Source of the DNA: Lachnospiraceae bacterium UBA7050 | GTDB lineage: Bacteria; Bacillota; Clostridia; Lachnospirales; Lachnospiraceae | Assembly: GCA_002493905.1 (NCBI GenBank) | Contig: DLAJ01000025.1 | Span: forward strand, 81,708 to 145,707 | Length of the DNA stretch: 64,000 nt | Reading direction: 5' to 3' | Part shown: positions 9,064 to 18,506 of the stretch, in pieces | How positions within the stretch are numbered: the first letter of the stretch is position 1 | Layout of the letters: the number at the start of each line of letters is the position of its first letter | Program-made: the position numbers and the translations under genes | Notes under the pieces: model-generated | The model's database searches: none | The model's input: the letters and a program-made list of their open reading frames with translations, nothing else | Told to the model about the DNA's origin: nothing

Positions 9064-9795
9064 TCAGGAAAGTCCGGTTTCACATCCGCATTCACCGTCA
9101 TGTATGACACGAATCTCCGTAAAGGCCGCGGCAAGCCGCTCATCAGGATAATGTTTGTCTAAAAATCGTTCCACCGCCCAGACCGCACGCCTTCCCTCCC
9201 GGCGAAGACGCTGTCTGATGCACGCAGCGCCAGAAACCGCACAATCTGCAAGGAAAAAAAGAAATAGTCCCCCGACCAGAATCGGTCCGCGCCGCAGGGA
9301 AACCGCCTCCACCATGCGGCTCAGAACTGGATAAAGAAAACGCATTAACGCAGCCGCCGCGATTCCCCAGTAAAACGCAAATTCCAGACAGATCCTGCCA
9401 TGCAGCTGAAATTTCTTTTTGCTGTAGTCCCAGGATTTTGTTCCAAGCACCTTCTCCTGCAGATAACCGCATGCATACTCAAAACAGCTTCCCAGTACCG
9501 CGCCTGTCACAAACAAAAATAACAGATTTCTCCGGCGCACCGGATACAGAAGATACGCAAAGCCTGCGGCTGCAACGCCGTAAATCGGGCTTAAAGGACC
9601 ATAAATCACACCTTTTCTGGACATCCATTTTCCACGCAGCTGCCGGTACCAGCACATTTCCAGAACACACCCAAGCACGCTGCCCGCAAGTACAAGCCAC
9701 ATCAATTTATACGCACACATACCGCCTGCAAACGCCCCGATACAATCCTCGTATTCAAACAGAAATTCATTTATTTTATGTAAAATCTGTCTCAT
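9064..9795 (-). CDS. PF06541 membrane protein (putative ABC-transporter type IV / CmpB family)
   Basis: About 243 residues with five or six predicted membrane segments. Family hallmarks are visible: WMSRKGVIYGPLSPIYGVAA near residue 60, VLGSCFEYACGYLQEKVLG near 105, and WDYSKKKFQLHGRICLEF shortly after. Despite the family name no transport activity is established; members are widespread in Clostridia. The ATG at 9795 is chosen with GAGGAG 13 nt upstream, which is a long spacing. A TTG at 9816 would give seven more residues and overlap the TauE stop codon. The close spacing suggests co-transcription with the TauE gene. Confidence 0.75.
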   Translation of the reverse strand: MRQILHKINEFLFEYEDCIGAFAGGMCAYKLMWLVLAGSVLGCVLEMCWYRQLRGKWMSRKGVIYGPLSPIYGVAAAGFAYLLYPVRRRNLLFLFVTGAVLGSCFEYACGYLQEKVLGTKSWDYSKKKFQLHGRICLEFAFYWGIAAAALMRFLYPVLSRMVEAVSLRRGPILVGGLFLFFLADCAVSGAACIRQRLRREGRRAVWAVERFLDKHYPDERLAAAFTEIRVIHDGECGCETGLS

Positions 9796-9812
9796 ATTGG
9801 TATTCACGCTCC

Positions 9813-10586
9813 TCAAAACAAAGAGAACACAAAAACAACAGTCCCCAGTACCACAAGCACAATACCGGTCGCACGATTTAAGACTGCCGGTTCCGCCTTA
9901 TTTGCAAAACGTGCCGCGATCCGTGCCCATATCAGCGTAAACACCACGCAGAGCACCAGCACCAGCGCGTCGGGCGCTCCCCCAATCGCAAAATGGGACA
10001 ACGCGCCTGTCAGCGCCGTAAAACTCATGATAAATACGCTTGTCCCAACCGCTGTCTTTAACTCATACCCAAGCACGGACGTCAGGATCAGCAGCATCAT
10101 CATGCCTCCCCCGGCACCGACAAAACCGCAGATAAAACCAATGAGCACGCCGCAGACAACCGACTGGATCAGGCGCTTTTTTACAGAAACCGCCTGCATG
10201 GATTCCTTTGTTGTCATGACCGGTCTGACAATAAATTTCACACCGAGCAAAAACGTCATGAACACGGAAAAGCTTCCCATTGTCCCGGAGGGAACAAGGC
10301 TTGAAATATAGCTCCCAACCATCGTAAACAGCAGGACGCTCACCATCATCACGAGCCCGTTTTTAATATCCAGATTTTTATTTCTGCCATATGTATACGC
10401 CGATACCGCACTTGCAAGTACATCGGAGGCAAGCGCAATGCCGACTGCCATGTACGGCTCCATGCCGAGAAATGTGATCAGCATAGGCGAGATCACTGCC
10501 GCTGCGCTCATTCCCGCAAACCCCGTCCCAAGTCCTGCACCCATACCTGCAAAAAAAGTGACCAGCACTGTTATCAATATTTTCAT
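9813..10586 (-). CDS. Sulfite exporter TauE/SafE family protein
   Basis: A 257-residue polytopic membrane protein with about eight hydrophobic segments arranged as two related halves. The Gly-rich signatures GMGAGLGTGFAGMSAAAVISP at the N-terminus and GFICGFVGAGGGMMMLLILT in the middle are the duplicated TauE/SafE motif. Family members export sulfite, sulfoacetate or other small organic anions; the substrate here is unknown. GGAGGAGATTTTTT precedes ATG 10586. The same GGAGGAGAT string recurs about 30 bp upstream outside any gene, perhaps a local duplication. Confidence 0.88.
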   Translation of the reverse strand: MKILITVLVTFFAGMGAGLGTGFAGMSAAAVISPMLITFLGMEPYMAVGIALASDVLASAVSAYTYGRNKNLDIKNGLVMMVSVLLFTMVGSYISSLVPSGTMGSFSVFMTFLLGVKFIVRPVMTTKESMQAVSVKKRLIQSVVCGVLIGFICGFVGAGGGMMMLLILTSVLGYELKTAVGTSVFIMSFTALTGALSHFAIGGAPDALVLVLCVVFTLIWARIAARFANKAEPAVLNRATGIVLVVLGTVVFVFSLF

Positions 10587-10682
10587 AAAAAATCTCCTCC
10601 GAATTAGACTATTCTAAGCTCGGAGGAGATAAAAATCAATGAAATTTTTATGAAATGTCTGATACAAAATTCTTAAGTACCG

Positions 10683-12041
10683 TTACTCATTTCTGATCGC
10701 AGCAAGCGGACTTAAGCGCATTGCACGAAGAGACGGGAAAAATCCTGCAAGCGTACCAACCACGACCGCAAACCCGATGCCAAGAAAGAACAGCCACGGC
10801 GGAATAAATGACATTTCGCCCTGTATGCCCATAAACCCGCTCTCAGACTGCATTGCATAATGATTCAGGAAGGCAGACGCAGCATAGCTTAACCCTGCGC
10901 CGACCACTCCGCCGATAAATCCAATAAACGCCGCTTCCAAAAGGAACATGCCCTGAATGTTATGCATATTGCAGCCAAGAACCTTCATGACACCGATCTC
11001 TTTTGTTCTTTCATAAATGGACATCGTCATTGTATTCGCTATACTGATCGCCGCTACGATCAGCGCAACAGCACCGATACCGCCGAGCACCGCCTGCACC
11101 ATCTCATACTGCTTCTGCGCGTACTCCACCCACTCCATATTGCTGTTCGCCTGATAACCCATATCCGTAATCTGCTGCTGCACCTCGGTCACATGATCCG
11201 TGCTGTCCACATTGACCACAATATTATTATAATAAAACTCCTTGTATGGCTTACCCGCCTTTGTGGTCGGCTGCCCCGGAATCGGTTTATTTTTGAATAC
11301 CTGCTTTAATTTGGCGATCAGCTGGTCAATATCACAGTATACCTGATAATTGTAGCGCTGGTATTCCTCAGAATTTGCACGCTCGATGCCCACAGCAGGT
11401 ATAATATATTTTTTTGGCTTGGCAACAGAGGAATCATACTCGGACTGATAATAAGCATCCTGATCGAAAACAATAAACAGATTACCGTTCATGAGATCCA
11501 AATCCTCAAACTGGCTCGGGTCCTCCCAATAATAGGTATAACTTTTTTTAATATAAAACTGCTCCCTCACGTTATTGCCAAAAAAGAACGTCAGCTCATC
11601 ATCTTCCGCAGAAGGCAGCCTTCCCTGTTCCGCTTCCATTCCCTGTGCTTCCAGCGCCTCTAAGCTCATTCCGTAAATGTCGAGCCAGCCCTGATACTTC
11701 CCCATAAGCCCGATCGCGCTTAAATTCAGTACCGGAGATACATAGGAGACATGATCGATCCCCTCAAACAGCTTCACTGTCTCATCACTTAAATAATTCT
11801 CCGTCGGATCTGTGGAGCTTGACGGATCATACCAGCCGCCGTTCGAATATACTTCGATCGTCGTCATACTCCCATAAGATTCCATCTGCTCCATTGTTGC
11901 CTTGTCAAGCCCAAGGCCGATCGAGATCATAACGACAATGGACGCCGTACCGATTACAACACCGAGGATTGTCAGAATCGTTCTGGTTTTTCTTTTCCAT
12001 AAATTGCTGGCACTCATGCGCAGCATATCCATAAAACGCAT
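10683..12041 (-). CDS. MacB/FtsX-type ABC transporter permease
   Basis: A 452-residue protein with one N-terminal membrane segment (TILTILGVVIGTASIVVMISIG), a large extracytoplasmic MacB_PCD domain (about 45-310), and three C-terminal membrane segments with FtsX features such as SIYERTKEIGVMKVLG near residue 345. It ends with LSPLAAIRNE, typical of the family. With the ATPase at 13971-14798 and the CARDB-like protein between them it forms a mechanotransmission-type exporter or lipoprotein/peptide-handling system rather than a classical importer. GAGGATAGT precedes ATG 12041; this ribosome binding site is part of a repeated intergenic element. Confidence 0.88.
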   Translation of the reverse strand: MRFMDMLRMSASNLWKRKTRTILTILGVVIGTASIVVMISIGLGLDKATMEQMESYGSMTTIEVYSNGGWYDPSSSTDPTENYLSDETVKLFEGIDHVSYVSPVLNLSAIGLMGKYQGWLDIYGMSLEALEAQGMEAEQGRLPSAEDDELTFFFGNNVREQFYIKKSYTYYWEDPSQFEDLDLMNGNLFIVFDQDAYYQSEYDSSVAKPKKYIIPAVGIERANSEEYQRYNYQVYCDIDQLIAKLKQVFKNKPIPGQPTTKAGKPYKEFYYNNIVVNVDSTDHVTEVQQQITDMGYQANSNMEWVEYAQKQYEMVQAVLGGIGAVALIVAAISIANTMTMSIYERTKEIGVMKVLGCNMHNIQGMFLLEAAFIGFIGGVVGAGLSYAASAFLNHYAMQSESGFMGIQGEMSFIPPWLFFLGIGFAVVVGTLAGFFPSLRAMRLSPLAAIRNE

Positions 12042-12044
12042 ACT

Positions 12045-12115
12045 ATCCTCATTTCTGAGCGACTTGTTGCAAAGAGACTGACATCAAAGCTATTTGTTTT
12101 CGCTCAGAAACAAAC
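12045..12115. repeat. Palindromic intergenic element supplying a ribosome binding site (copy 1)
   Basis: TTTCTGAGCG (12052-12061) and CGCTCAGAAA (12101-12110) form inverted arms about 40 bp apart. Read on the minus strand, the end of the element is GCTCAGAAATGAGGATAG directly before the permease start, and its GAGGA is the Shine-Dalgarno sequence. The same GCNCAGAAATGAGGA ending occurs before the response regulator at 27173 and before argB at 59943. Confidence 0.5.
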
Positions 12116-12144
12116 AGCCGGTTGATATCCGCTTTCCCGCAAGC

Positions 12145-13878
12145 TTAGAGTATCTCATCCGAGCTTGAATCCTCGAGTTCCTTTAACATTTTTTTCTTCT
12201 TTTTCCTCTTTAACACGATCACGATGATGACCACAGCGATAATAACAGCGCCCCCGGCTCCGGCCGCGATATAAATCCAGAGACTACTCTTCTCCTCCGT
12301 TCCTGCATCACCCATCGTATCCACATCCATACCCGGGTCAAACATGCCGGGATCTTCATAACTCATTTCATAAATATACAGTTCAATCTCTTTTTCTACC
12401 GTCGTTACATTACCGCTCTCATCCTCATAGGAAATATAAGCAGTCACGATTCCGTCGTTCGGCGCAATCGCAGAAACCATCGTGTCCACACTTCCTGTTG
12501 CGCCAGAATCCAGCTTACCGACAAAGACGTCTCCGCCGCTCACATAATTCTGGTCAAATTTAACCTGCACATTATAAAGCGTCGTCTTACCAGTATTGTA
12601 AATACTGAACATGATGTTGGATTCCTCACCCGTTCCGCAGGAATTCGGCATAACATCCACAGAACTGAGATCATACTTAGATTCCTGATAAATCGGAATC
12701 GAGACATTTGCCGTCTGTGTATAAGGATTTGCCTTGGCATCCTCATAGTTCATATTAACATTCAGCACATACGGCTTTTGCGCAAGATCGGCACGCGCTG
12801 TCATCTCGATCTGCAAGTCCATATTTCCGCCCGGCGCAATCGAATCCTGAAAGATGGTACTGGAACCGGAAGTGGGCAGGAACGGTGCAACGCCGGCAAC
12901 AGCATTTCCCTGTCCGTCCGTACTTGAAGCAGCCTCCAAATCAAAAAGGATATTCGAAACTGTCGTATCTGCAGAAGTATTCTGTACATGCAGTGTAAGC
13001 GTAAATGTATCGCCCGCAAACACTTTCTCAGGATTCGTCTCAAATCCGGTTACAATGATACGCGGCGTGGACGTTTTCCCGCCTTCGCTGTCACGGTCCG
13101 CCTCCGGAGAGCCCTGCACATACACATAAGCAGTCAGTTCCGTCGTCTCCATCTTATTATTACGATCGTAACGGACATTAAATTTCATCTCATAATAACC
13201 CGTAACGACATCGTCCCTTGTCTGGAATACCCAGCTGACTTCCTGTCTGTGATCGTAGAGTGTATCCGTATTTTCATTTCCCGCAAGTGAAAGAATGATG
13301 CGGCTGTAATCGGTCTGCTCAATCTCAAACGGCCACACCTTGGAATCCACGGAAAGTACCGGTGTCACGACAACCTCGCTTAAGTACTCTTCGCAATAGT
13401 TGATGACCGGAAGAACGACCTGACAGGATTTCCCATATACGGCAGTCGGCACCGACCAGTTATCATAAAGACCGATATACTCGCTTGTGGAGGCTCTCGG
13501 AATCTCTTCCATGCCATACTTACCTGCAAATGTATCCATCTGCCCCATAATCTGGCTGACATAGCCCATTCGCTCTGAGGAATCCATAGTCGGATTTGAA
13601 TCCAGGAAACGCTTTGCATCGTTACAGATGGTATTCAGTTTTGCCGTATTCTCAACCGTAAATATGTAAATCGTTTTCAGATTGGTACAGTAATTATCCA
13701 GCTTCGCTTTTGCATAGGCAATGGTGTACTCAAAGACATCCTCACTTTCATCAAGCTCATCCGCCATTACGATGCCTGACCCGTTTCCACCAAGTCCATA
13801 GGTTCCTGACAAATCTGCAAGCAATAATGACGCTGCCGTACCTGCCAGCATGATCAGGTTTCTGATTTTTCTTTTCAT
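12145..13878 (-). CDS. Secreted, membrane-anchored protein with CARDB/NEW3-like repeats, partner of MacB-type ABC system
   Basis: About 577 residues. There is a signal-like segment at residues 7-25, Ig-like beta-rich domains with NPEKVFAGDTFTLTLHVQNT (near 280) and VMPNSCGTGEESNIMFSIYN (near 415) that resemble CARDB or NEW3 modules, a membrane segment near 535-560, and a Lys-rich cytoplasmic end. The domain assignment is inferred from pattern. It sits between an ATPase gene and a permease gene in the same direction, so it probably is the extracytoplasmic accessory component, in the place where Gram-negatives have MacA. ATG 13878 has AGGGAG upstream; the extra six codons from 13896 have no site. 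Confidence 0.7.
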   Translation of the reverse strand: MKRKIRNLIMLAGTAASLLLADLSGTYGLGGNGSGIVMADELDESEDVFEYTIAYAKAKLDNYCTNLKTIYIFTVENTAKLNTICNDAKRFLDSNPTMDSSERMGYVSQIMGQMDTFAGKYGMEEIPRASTSEYIGLYDNWSVPTAVYGKSCQVVLPVINYCEEYLSEVVVTPVLSVDSKVWPFEIEQTDYSRIILSLAGNENTDTLYDHRQEVSWVFQTRDDVVTGYYEMKFNVRYDRNNKMETTELTAYVYVQGSPEADRDSEGGKTSTPRIIVTGFETNPEKVFAGDTFTLTLHVQNTSADTTVSNILFDLEAASSTDGQGNAVAGVAPFLPTSGSSTIFQDSIAPGGNMDLQIEMTARADLAQKPYVLNVNMNYEDAKANPYTQTANVSIPIYQESKYDLSSVDVMPNSCGTGEESNIMFSIYNTGKTTLYNVQVKFDQNYVSGGDVFVGKLDSGATGSVDTMVSAIAPNDGIVTAYISYEDESGNVTTVEKEIELYIYEMSYEDPGMFDPGMDVDTMGDAGTEEKSSLWIYIAAGAGGAVIIAVVIIVIVLKRKKKKKMLKELEDSSSDEIL

Positions 13879-13970
13879 GACTCTCCCTCTTTCCATTCGT
13901 CCGCCTCTGCGTCCCTGATTTTATCTATCCTATCCGTTTCCTTTATCTGCCGTCCTGTATCTACGCGGTC

Positions 13971-14798
13971 TTATCCAGCCGTATCCGGCGGACTGCCCGT
14001 CTGCTTATCTGCATCAGAAATGCCGCCCTGCGTGTCGCTGCCACTCTGCGTTCCGGCAGCACCCTGTGAAGCTCCGCCGCCGTTCGCAAGAATCCCCTGT
14101 GGATTATGGTTTTCTTCTACTTTGACGATCTTCCCGTCCATAATATGTATGATCCGGTCTGCAAAACCCGCCAGATAATTATCATGTGTTACCATAACCA
14201 GCGTCTGATTTCGTTTGCGGACAATCTTCTGCATCAATTCCATAACCTCGCGCGATGTCTTGGAATCCAAGTTTCCAGTCGGCTCGTCCGCAAAGATGAT
14301 CTCCGGCTGCATTACGAGCGCCCGCGCAACACCGACACGCTGCTGCTGCCCGCCGGACATCTGGGTCGGCCGGTGCTTCATATATTTTTGCAGTCCGACA
14401 AGCTTTAATGCCTTCTCCGCTTTTTTTCGCCTGATCGTACGGTTTATCCCTTGAAAGTTGAGCGGAAGCGCCACGTTCTCAATCGCATTCATCGTACTCA
14501 TCAGGTTAAATGACTGGAAAATAAATCCAATATGTTCCCTTCTAAACTTAACAAGCTGATTCTCACGTTTCTTTTCTATATGCTCTCCCGCAATAATGAT
14601 CTCTCCCTTTGTCGGCTTCTCAAGACCTGCCAGCATATTAAGCAGCGTTGATTTTCCGGAACCGGAAGCTCCCACGATCGAACAAAATTCTCCCTTTTTA
14701 ATTTCAAAATCAACACCGTTTAACGCCCGCACCGTCTCTTCCCCGACACGGTAAAGCTTATAAAGGCCTTTTACCTTAATTGCCGTTTCTTCTGCCAT
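13971..14798 (-). CDS. ABC transporter ATP-binding protein (MacB/LolD type)
   Basis: About 275 residues. The full ATPase set is visible: Walker A GASGSGKSTLL, Q-loop FIFQSFNLM, signature MSGGQQQRVGVARAL, Walker B IIFADEPTGNLDS and the switch His in VMVTHD. The first 225 residues are the LolD/MacB-like domain. The last 45 residues are a Gly/Ser/Gln-rich tail not needed for ATP binding. It energises the permease at 10683-12041. The ATG at 14798 is favoured because GGGG lies 6 nt upstream; ATG 14804 is two codons earlier and cannot be excluded. Confidence 0.9.
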   Translation of the reverse strand: MAEETAIKVKGLYKLYRVGEETVRALNGVDFEIKKGEFCSIVGASGSGKSTLLNMLAGLEKPTKGEIIIAGEHIEKKRENQLVKFRREHIGFIFQSFNLMSTMNAIENVALPLNFQGINRTIRRKKAEKALKLVGLQKYMKHRPTQMSGGQQQRVGVARALVMQPEIIFADEPTGNLDSKTSREVMELMQKIVRKRNQTLVMVTHDNYLAGFADRIIHIMDGKIVKVEENHNPQGILANGGGASQGAAGTQSGSDTQGGISDADKQTGSPPDTAG

Positions 14799-14894
14799 AT
14801 TCATCCCCTGGGCTTTCCTGCTTTGTCATTCCGCCATGCTTAAAACAGCATGCCGATGCAGTTCTCCAAAGCATTTCTATGCAGCGCCTTCCTC

Positions 14895-14930
14895 TTGCAT
14901 GCATACTTGCATGCATACCTGCATGCATAC
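14895..14930. repeat. 12-bp tandem repeat, three copies
   Basis: The unit YTGCATGCATAC is repeated three times without gaps between the GT2 stop codon and the ABC ATPase start. Each unit contains the palindrome TGCATGCA. No gene uses it. Confidence 0.8.
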
Positions 14931-14987
14931 TTGTACGGCGCATATCTATGAATTAGACAACTGAAAAAAACAAAAAGTTGATATCCT

Positions 14988-16010
14988 TTAGTTAAACTTA
15001 AAGATTTTCCTGCACACATTATACCCCGTTTTAGAAATCGCACGGCCTATTTTCCCCGGCAGGTTCATAGAGATACCAAGAATATCATTGCGCAGATTCC
15101 GGTAAATATAGCGGTCTTTCGCCTTCATATATTCCCAAAGCTCTTTCTCCTGCGCAAGCGACTCCTCCGTGTCAAGCTTAATCAGCATAATGGAGGATAC
15201 AGTGGTAATGATTGCCAGATAATTAAACATATAATTAGCCAGTTTTTTATTCAGTGTTTTGGGATTTTTTTCCGCAAAAAAATCAATCATCATTTTATTG
15301 ACCCTGATCTGCTGGTCAATTCTGCTCATCATGACCGATTCATGCACGGACTGGTCATCCCTGCCGATAAAATACCGGTAAAAATTCACGTCAAGATAGT
15401 ACATATTTTTGACCCACGGGAGCGGCTGGAACACAAACAGATTATCTACATAAAATGTATGCTCTGGCAGATGCAGACCGCAGTCCCTAAGCAGTTTCGT
15501 GCGGAATATCACTGAGTGCATCAGAATATACTGACCTTTATTAAAGTGATGAACATCTTTCCATGTAAACATGGTGTCCACTGGCAGCGCATGGCGGTAT
15601 GCCATGACTTTATGACGTTTTTCTCCGACTTTCTCGTAGACAAAATTGCTGACCAGCATGTCAAGCGCCTGTTCACCGCCAATCAGTCTGCGCAGCGTAT
15701 CCAGAATCATGCGGTATGCGCTCTCCTTCACCCAGTCATCCGAGTCCACAACCTTAAAGAAAATCCCCGCCGCCTGCTCAATTCCAGTATTTACCGCCGA
15801 ACCGTGTCCACCGTTCTCTTTATTGATCAGACGCACAATGGTCGGATATTTTCTTTCATATTCTTCTCCGATCTTCTGCGTATCGTCTGAGGAACCGTCA
15901 TTCACAATCAGGATTTCAACATCCTCGCCGCCGATCAGCAAAGAATCTACACATTTTCTCATATACTCCTGCGAATTGTAACACGGTACGGTAAAAGTAA
16001 TCAGTTTCAT
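14988..16010 (-). CDS. Glycosyltransferase family 2
   Basis: A 340-residue GT-A fold enzyme. FTVPCYNSQEYMRKCVDSLL opens the nucleotide-binding domain, ILIVNDGSSDDT carries the first acidic motif, and FKVVDSDDW holds the DxD-like metal site near residue 85. A basic C-terminal part with no strong membrane segment follows. The acceptor and sugar are unknown; roles in cell-wall teichoic acid, capsule or glycolipid synthesis are typical. ATG 16010 is preceded by GAGGAGACAGAAT; an in-frame start nine codons earlier has no site. It is not obviously linked to its neighbours. Confidence 0.88.
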   Translation of the reverse strand: MKLITFTVPCYNSQEYMRKCVDSLLIGGEDVEILIVNDGSSDDTQKIGEEYERKYPTIVRLINKENGGHGSAVNTGIEQAAGIFFKVVDSDDWVKESAYRMILDTLRRLIGGEQALDMLVSNFVYEKVGEKRHKVMAYRHALPVDTMFTWKDVHHFNKGQYILMHSVIFRTKLLRDCGLHLPEHTFYVDNLFVFQPLPWVKNMYYLDVNFYRYFIGRDDQSVHESVMMSRIDQQIRVNKMMIDFFAEKNPKTLNKKLANYMFNYLAIITTVSSIMLIKLDTEESLAQEKELWEYMKAKDRYIYRNLRNDILGISMNLPGKIGRAISKTGYNVCRKIFKFN

Positions 16011-16124
16011 ATTCTGTCTCCTCTGCATTTGCTGCAATATCAGGTAAAATCAAATGCTCACTTGCGTTCGCGCCTGATTTCCTGCTGACATGATACCTGC
16101 CCGAATGGGCATAAACATAGCGTA

Positions 16125-16289
16125 ATTGCGAAGCAATTATGGTATAATGACCTTATTCAAGGCAGGAAGCGGCCGGATGTCCATCCTTATCATGATTGCG
16201 GAGCAATTATGGTATATTGACCTTATTCAAGGCAGGAAGCGGCCGGATGGCCATCCTTATCATGATTGCGGAGCAATCATGATATATTA
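16125..16289. repeat. 70-bp tandem repeat (2.4 copies) with embedded hairpins
   Basis: Units start at 16125, 16195 and 16265 (partial). Each begins with ATTGCGRAGCAAT, a 5-bp stem around a 3-nt loop. The second unit has the perfect 12-bp palindrome GGATGGCCATCC, which is GGATGTCCATCC in the first. GGTATAATGACC in unit 1 resembles a minus-10 box. The rest of the gap 16011-16370 holds no gene; a 63-codon plus frame across it only reads the repeats. Confidence 0.85.
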
Positions 16290-16370
16290 TAAACACAAAT
16301 ATCTTAAGAAACTATGAAATTTTTTATAAGATACTCATAAAATGAGTGGTAAAAACTCCCATCCATGCCG

Positions 16371-17465
16371 TTAAGGCTCCGAAAAGCGTTCGCTGCCGAG
16401 CCGGATGTTCAAGTATTTCGTATAAACACAAAAAGCCGCAGGCATGGGATATTTTTCCTCTGTTTCCCCTGCCCTGGCAAATAATAGGTGCGCATCACCT
16501 GAGTCAGGCTTTGGGGTCAGTTCGTCAACCCTGACCGCAAACCCCGCCATATACCATTCTTTATGGGTAAAAATGTGTCTGCCCCGCTCAAGTTCACGCA
16601 CATAAACCGGTGCGTAACCCATTTCTTTTACAATACGGATAACTTCTTCCTTTGTACGGATGCCCTCCACCCACGGAAATTCATACATTCCTGCAAGCAG
16701 ACCCTTATCCGGACGCTTGCGGATTGCGGTCTGGTCTTCATCCTGAAGAATCAGAATCGTATATTCCTCAATCGTCCTTTTCTTTTTAGGTTTTTTAACC
16801 GGATATGACAGCTCTTCGCCGCTCTCATGCGCCCGGCACCGGCTCTCCCACGGACATTCCGCGCAGTGAGGCGCGCCGTTCGGCACACAGACTGTTGCGC
16901 CAAGCTCCATCAAAGCTTGATTAAATGCGCCCGCACGCTCTTCCGGCATCACTTCCGAGATCTGCTGTTCCATCTCTCTTTTGGCGGACAGGGACAGAAC
17001 ATCCTTCGCATAACAGCATACCCGCGCAATCACGCGCAGCACATTGCCGTCCACTGCCGGATAAGGCAGCCCAAATGCGATCGAAGCTATCGCCCCCGCC
17101 GTATAACTGCCGATTCCCGGCAGCGCAAGAAGCTGTTCATAGGAAGCCGGCATTTCACCGCCGTATTGTTCCATAATCACGGCAGCCGCTTTCTTTAGAT
17201 TGCGCGCACGGTTATAATAGCCCAGCCCTTCCCACAGCTTCAAAAGCCTGTCATCTTCCACTTCAGAAAGGCTCTTTATGTCGGGCAGGGCAGCCATGAA
17301 CCGCTCATAATAAGGCTTCACGGCCTCCACGCGCGTCTGCTGGAGCATGATTTCCGATACCCACACGCGGTAAGGTGCAGGCTGTTCCCTCCATGGCAGG
17401 ATTCGTGCATGTTTATCATACCATTCCAACAGGGACGGTACAAGGTCTTTCAGTGCATTTTTCAT
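16371..17465 (-). CDS. mutY: A/G-specific adenine DNA glycosylase
   Basis: A 364-residue base-excision repair enzyme that removes adenine opposite 8-oxoguanine. The N-terminal part has LPWREQPAPYRVWVSEIMLQ with the catalytic Glu, the helix-hairpin-helix LPGIGSYTAGAIASIAFG, and AVDGNVLRV with the catalytic Asp. The [4Fe-4S] cluster loop follows with four Cys in CVPNGAPHCAECPWESRC. The C-terminal third is the NUDIX-like 8-oxoG recognition domain. ATG 17465 is chosen because GGAG is 6 nt upstream; it lies 25 nt after the stop codon of the 5'-nucleotidase gene. ATG 17477 would add four residues. Confidence 0.95.
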   Translation of the reverse strand: MKNALKDLVPSLLEWYDKHARILPWREQPAPYRVWVSEIMLQQTRVEAVKPYYERFMAALPDIKSLSEVEDDRLLKLWEGLGYYNRARNLKKAAAVIMEQYGGEMPASYEQLLALPGIGSYTAGAIASIAFGLPYPAVDGNVLRVIARVCCYAKDVLSLSAKREMEQQISEVMPEERAGAFNQALMELGATVCVPNGAPHCAECPWESRCRAHESGEELSYPVKKPKKKRTIEEYTILILQDEDQTAIRKRPDKGLLAGMYEFPWVEGIRTKEEVIRIVKEMGYAPVYVRELERGRHIFTHKEWYMAGFAVRVDELTPKPDSGDAHLLFARAGETEEKYPMPAAFCVYTKYLNIRLGSERFSEP

Positions 17466-17490
17466 ACTGTACTCCATTATGGCGGACTTT

Positions 17491-18399
17491 TTATGCAGAA
17501 TTTTTGTATGGTACGCGTGCCGTCGGGACAACCGCTGCCGCCTGCATAGTATGCGCAGGCTGATCGTCAAAGAAAATCTGCGCACCAAACGCTTTCAGCA
17601 CTTCTTTTTTGGAAATCCCGCCCAGGAAAAATGCTTCGTCAATCCGTACATTCCAAGCGCGCAGCGTACGGATCACACGCTCATGTGCAGGCGCACTCCT
17701 TGAGGTAACGAGCGCGGTCCTAATTGGTGCGCACTCAGGCGGGAACTCTCTCTGTAAGTCGGAAAGTGCTTTTAAGAAACGTGCAAACGGTCCTTCTCCC
17801 ATTGGATTAGACGCATTGACAAGCTCATTTTGTTCAAACGCATGCAGTCCTTTTTCCTGAAAAATACGTTCCGACGCATCCGAAAACAGCACGGCGTCCC
17901 CGTCGAAGGCAATCCTTATGCAGTCGGGCATCCTGCTTTCCTCATACGTATGCACGCCATCCGCACAGACGATTCCAGCTGCAATTCCCGAATCAATTGC
18001 CTTCTGTACGTCGTTTTCATCTGCGGAAAGGAATAAGTCCGTCTCAAATGCTTCCAGATACGGCGCAAGAGACGCGCCGCCAGCTAAGACTGCCCTCGTG
18101 ATATTCAGTCCGTATTCGTGAATCGAATGAAATACCCGAAGAGAGCTATCCGCGCTGTTGCGCGACATAATGATAACTTCGACGCGGTTCTCAAAGCCGG
18201 GCAGATGATTGACATTTAACAGCGCCCTTATCAGGCCAAATCCCGGTCCCGGCTTTAACAGGTCATGTTCATGTTCCAGCTGGTAATTACAAAATGCGGA
18301 AACACCCTCCCGCTCAAACAGCGCATCTTCAAAGCTTAAGTCAAACAGCGCCCTTGTTGAAACGCCGATCACAAGTTTTCCATTTAATTCATACGCCAT
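17491..18399 (-). CDS. Cytosolic 5'-nucleotidase (PF06189 family)
   Basis: About 302 residues, soluble. The sequence follows the 5_nucleotid (NT5C1-like) family: LVIGVSTRALFDLSFEDALF at the N-terminus, GPGFGLIRALLNVN, VEVIIMSRNSADSSLRVFHS, LAGGASLAPYLEAF and a late FFLGGISKKEVLKAFGAQIFFDDQ, where the Asp pair ends a HAD-like core. It probably dephosphorylates AMP or related nucleoside monophosphates. ATG 18399 is chosen with AGGGGA about 8 nt upstream; longer in-frame starts lack support. mutY follows 25 nt downstream. Confidence 0.85.
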   Translation of the reverse strand: MAYELNGKLVIGVSTRALFDLSFEDALFEREGVSAFCNYQLEHEHDLLKPGPGFGLIRALLNVNHLPGFENRVEVIIMSRNSADSSLRVFHSIHEYGLNITRAVLAGGASLAPYLEAFETDLFLSADENDVQKAIDSGIAAGIVCADGVHTYEESRMPDCIRIAFDGDAVLFSDASERIFQEKGLHAFEQNELVNASNPMGEGPFARFLKALSDLQREFPPECAPIRTALVTSRSAPAHERVIRTLRAWNVRIDEAFFLGGISKKEVLKAFGAQIFFDDQPAHTMQAAAVVPTARVPYKNSA

Positions 18400-18506
18400 A
18401 ATGTCATCCCCTTTTTCGTATCGAACATCAGTTCCGAATATATGTTCTATTTTAGGACATTTTTCTTCATAATGCAAGTACGAAAAAGCATGCTCAGGCG
18501 TTCGTT

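Noticed and set aside
16126..16317. 63-codon plus-strand frame across the 70-bp repeats
   Set aside because: It only translates the repeat units in shifting frames (70 is not a multiple of 3) and lacks a ribosome binding site.
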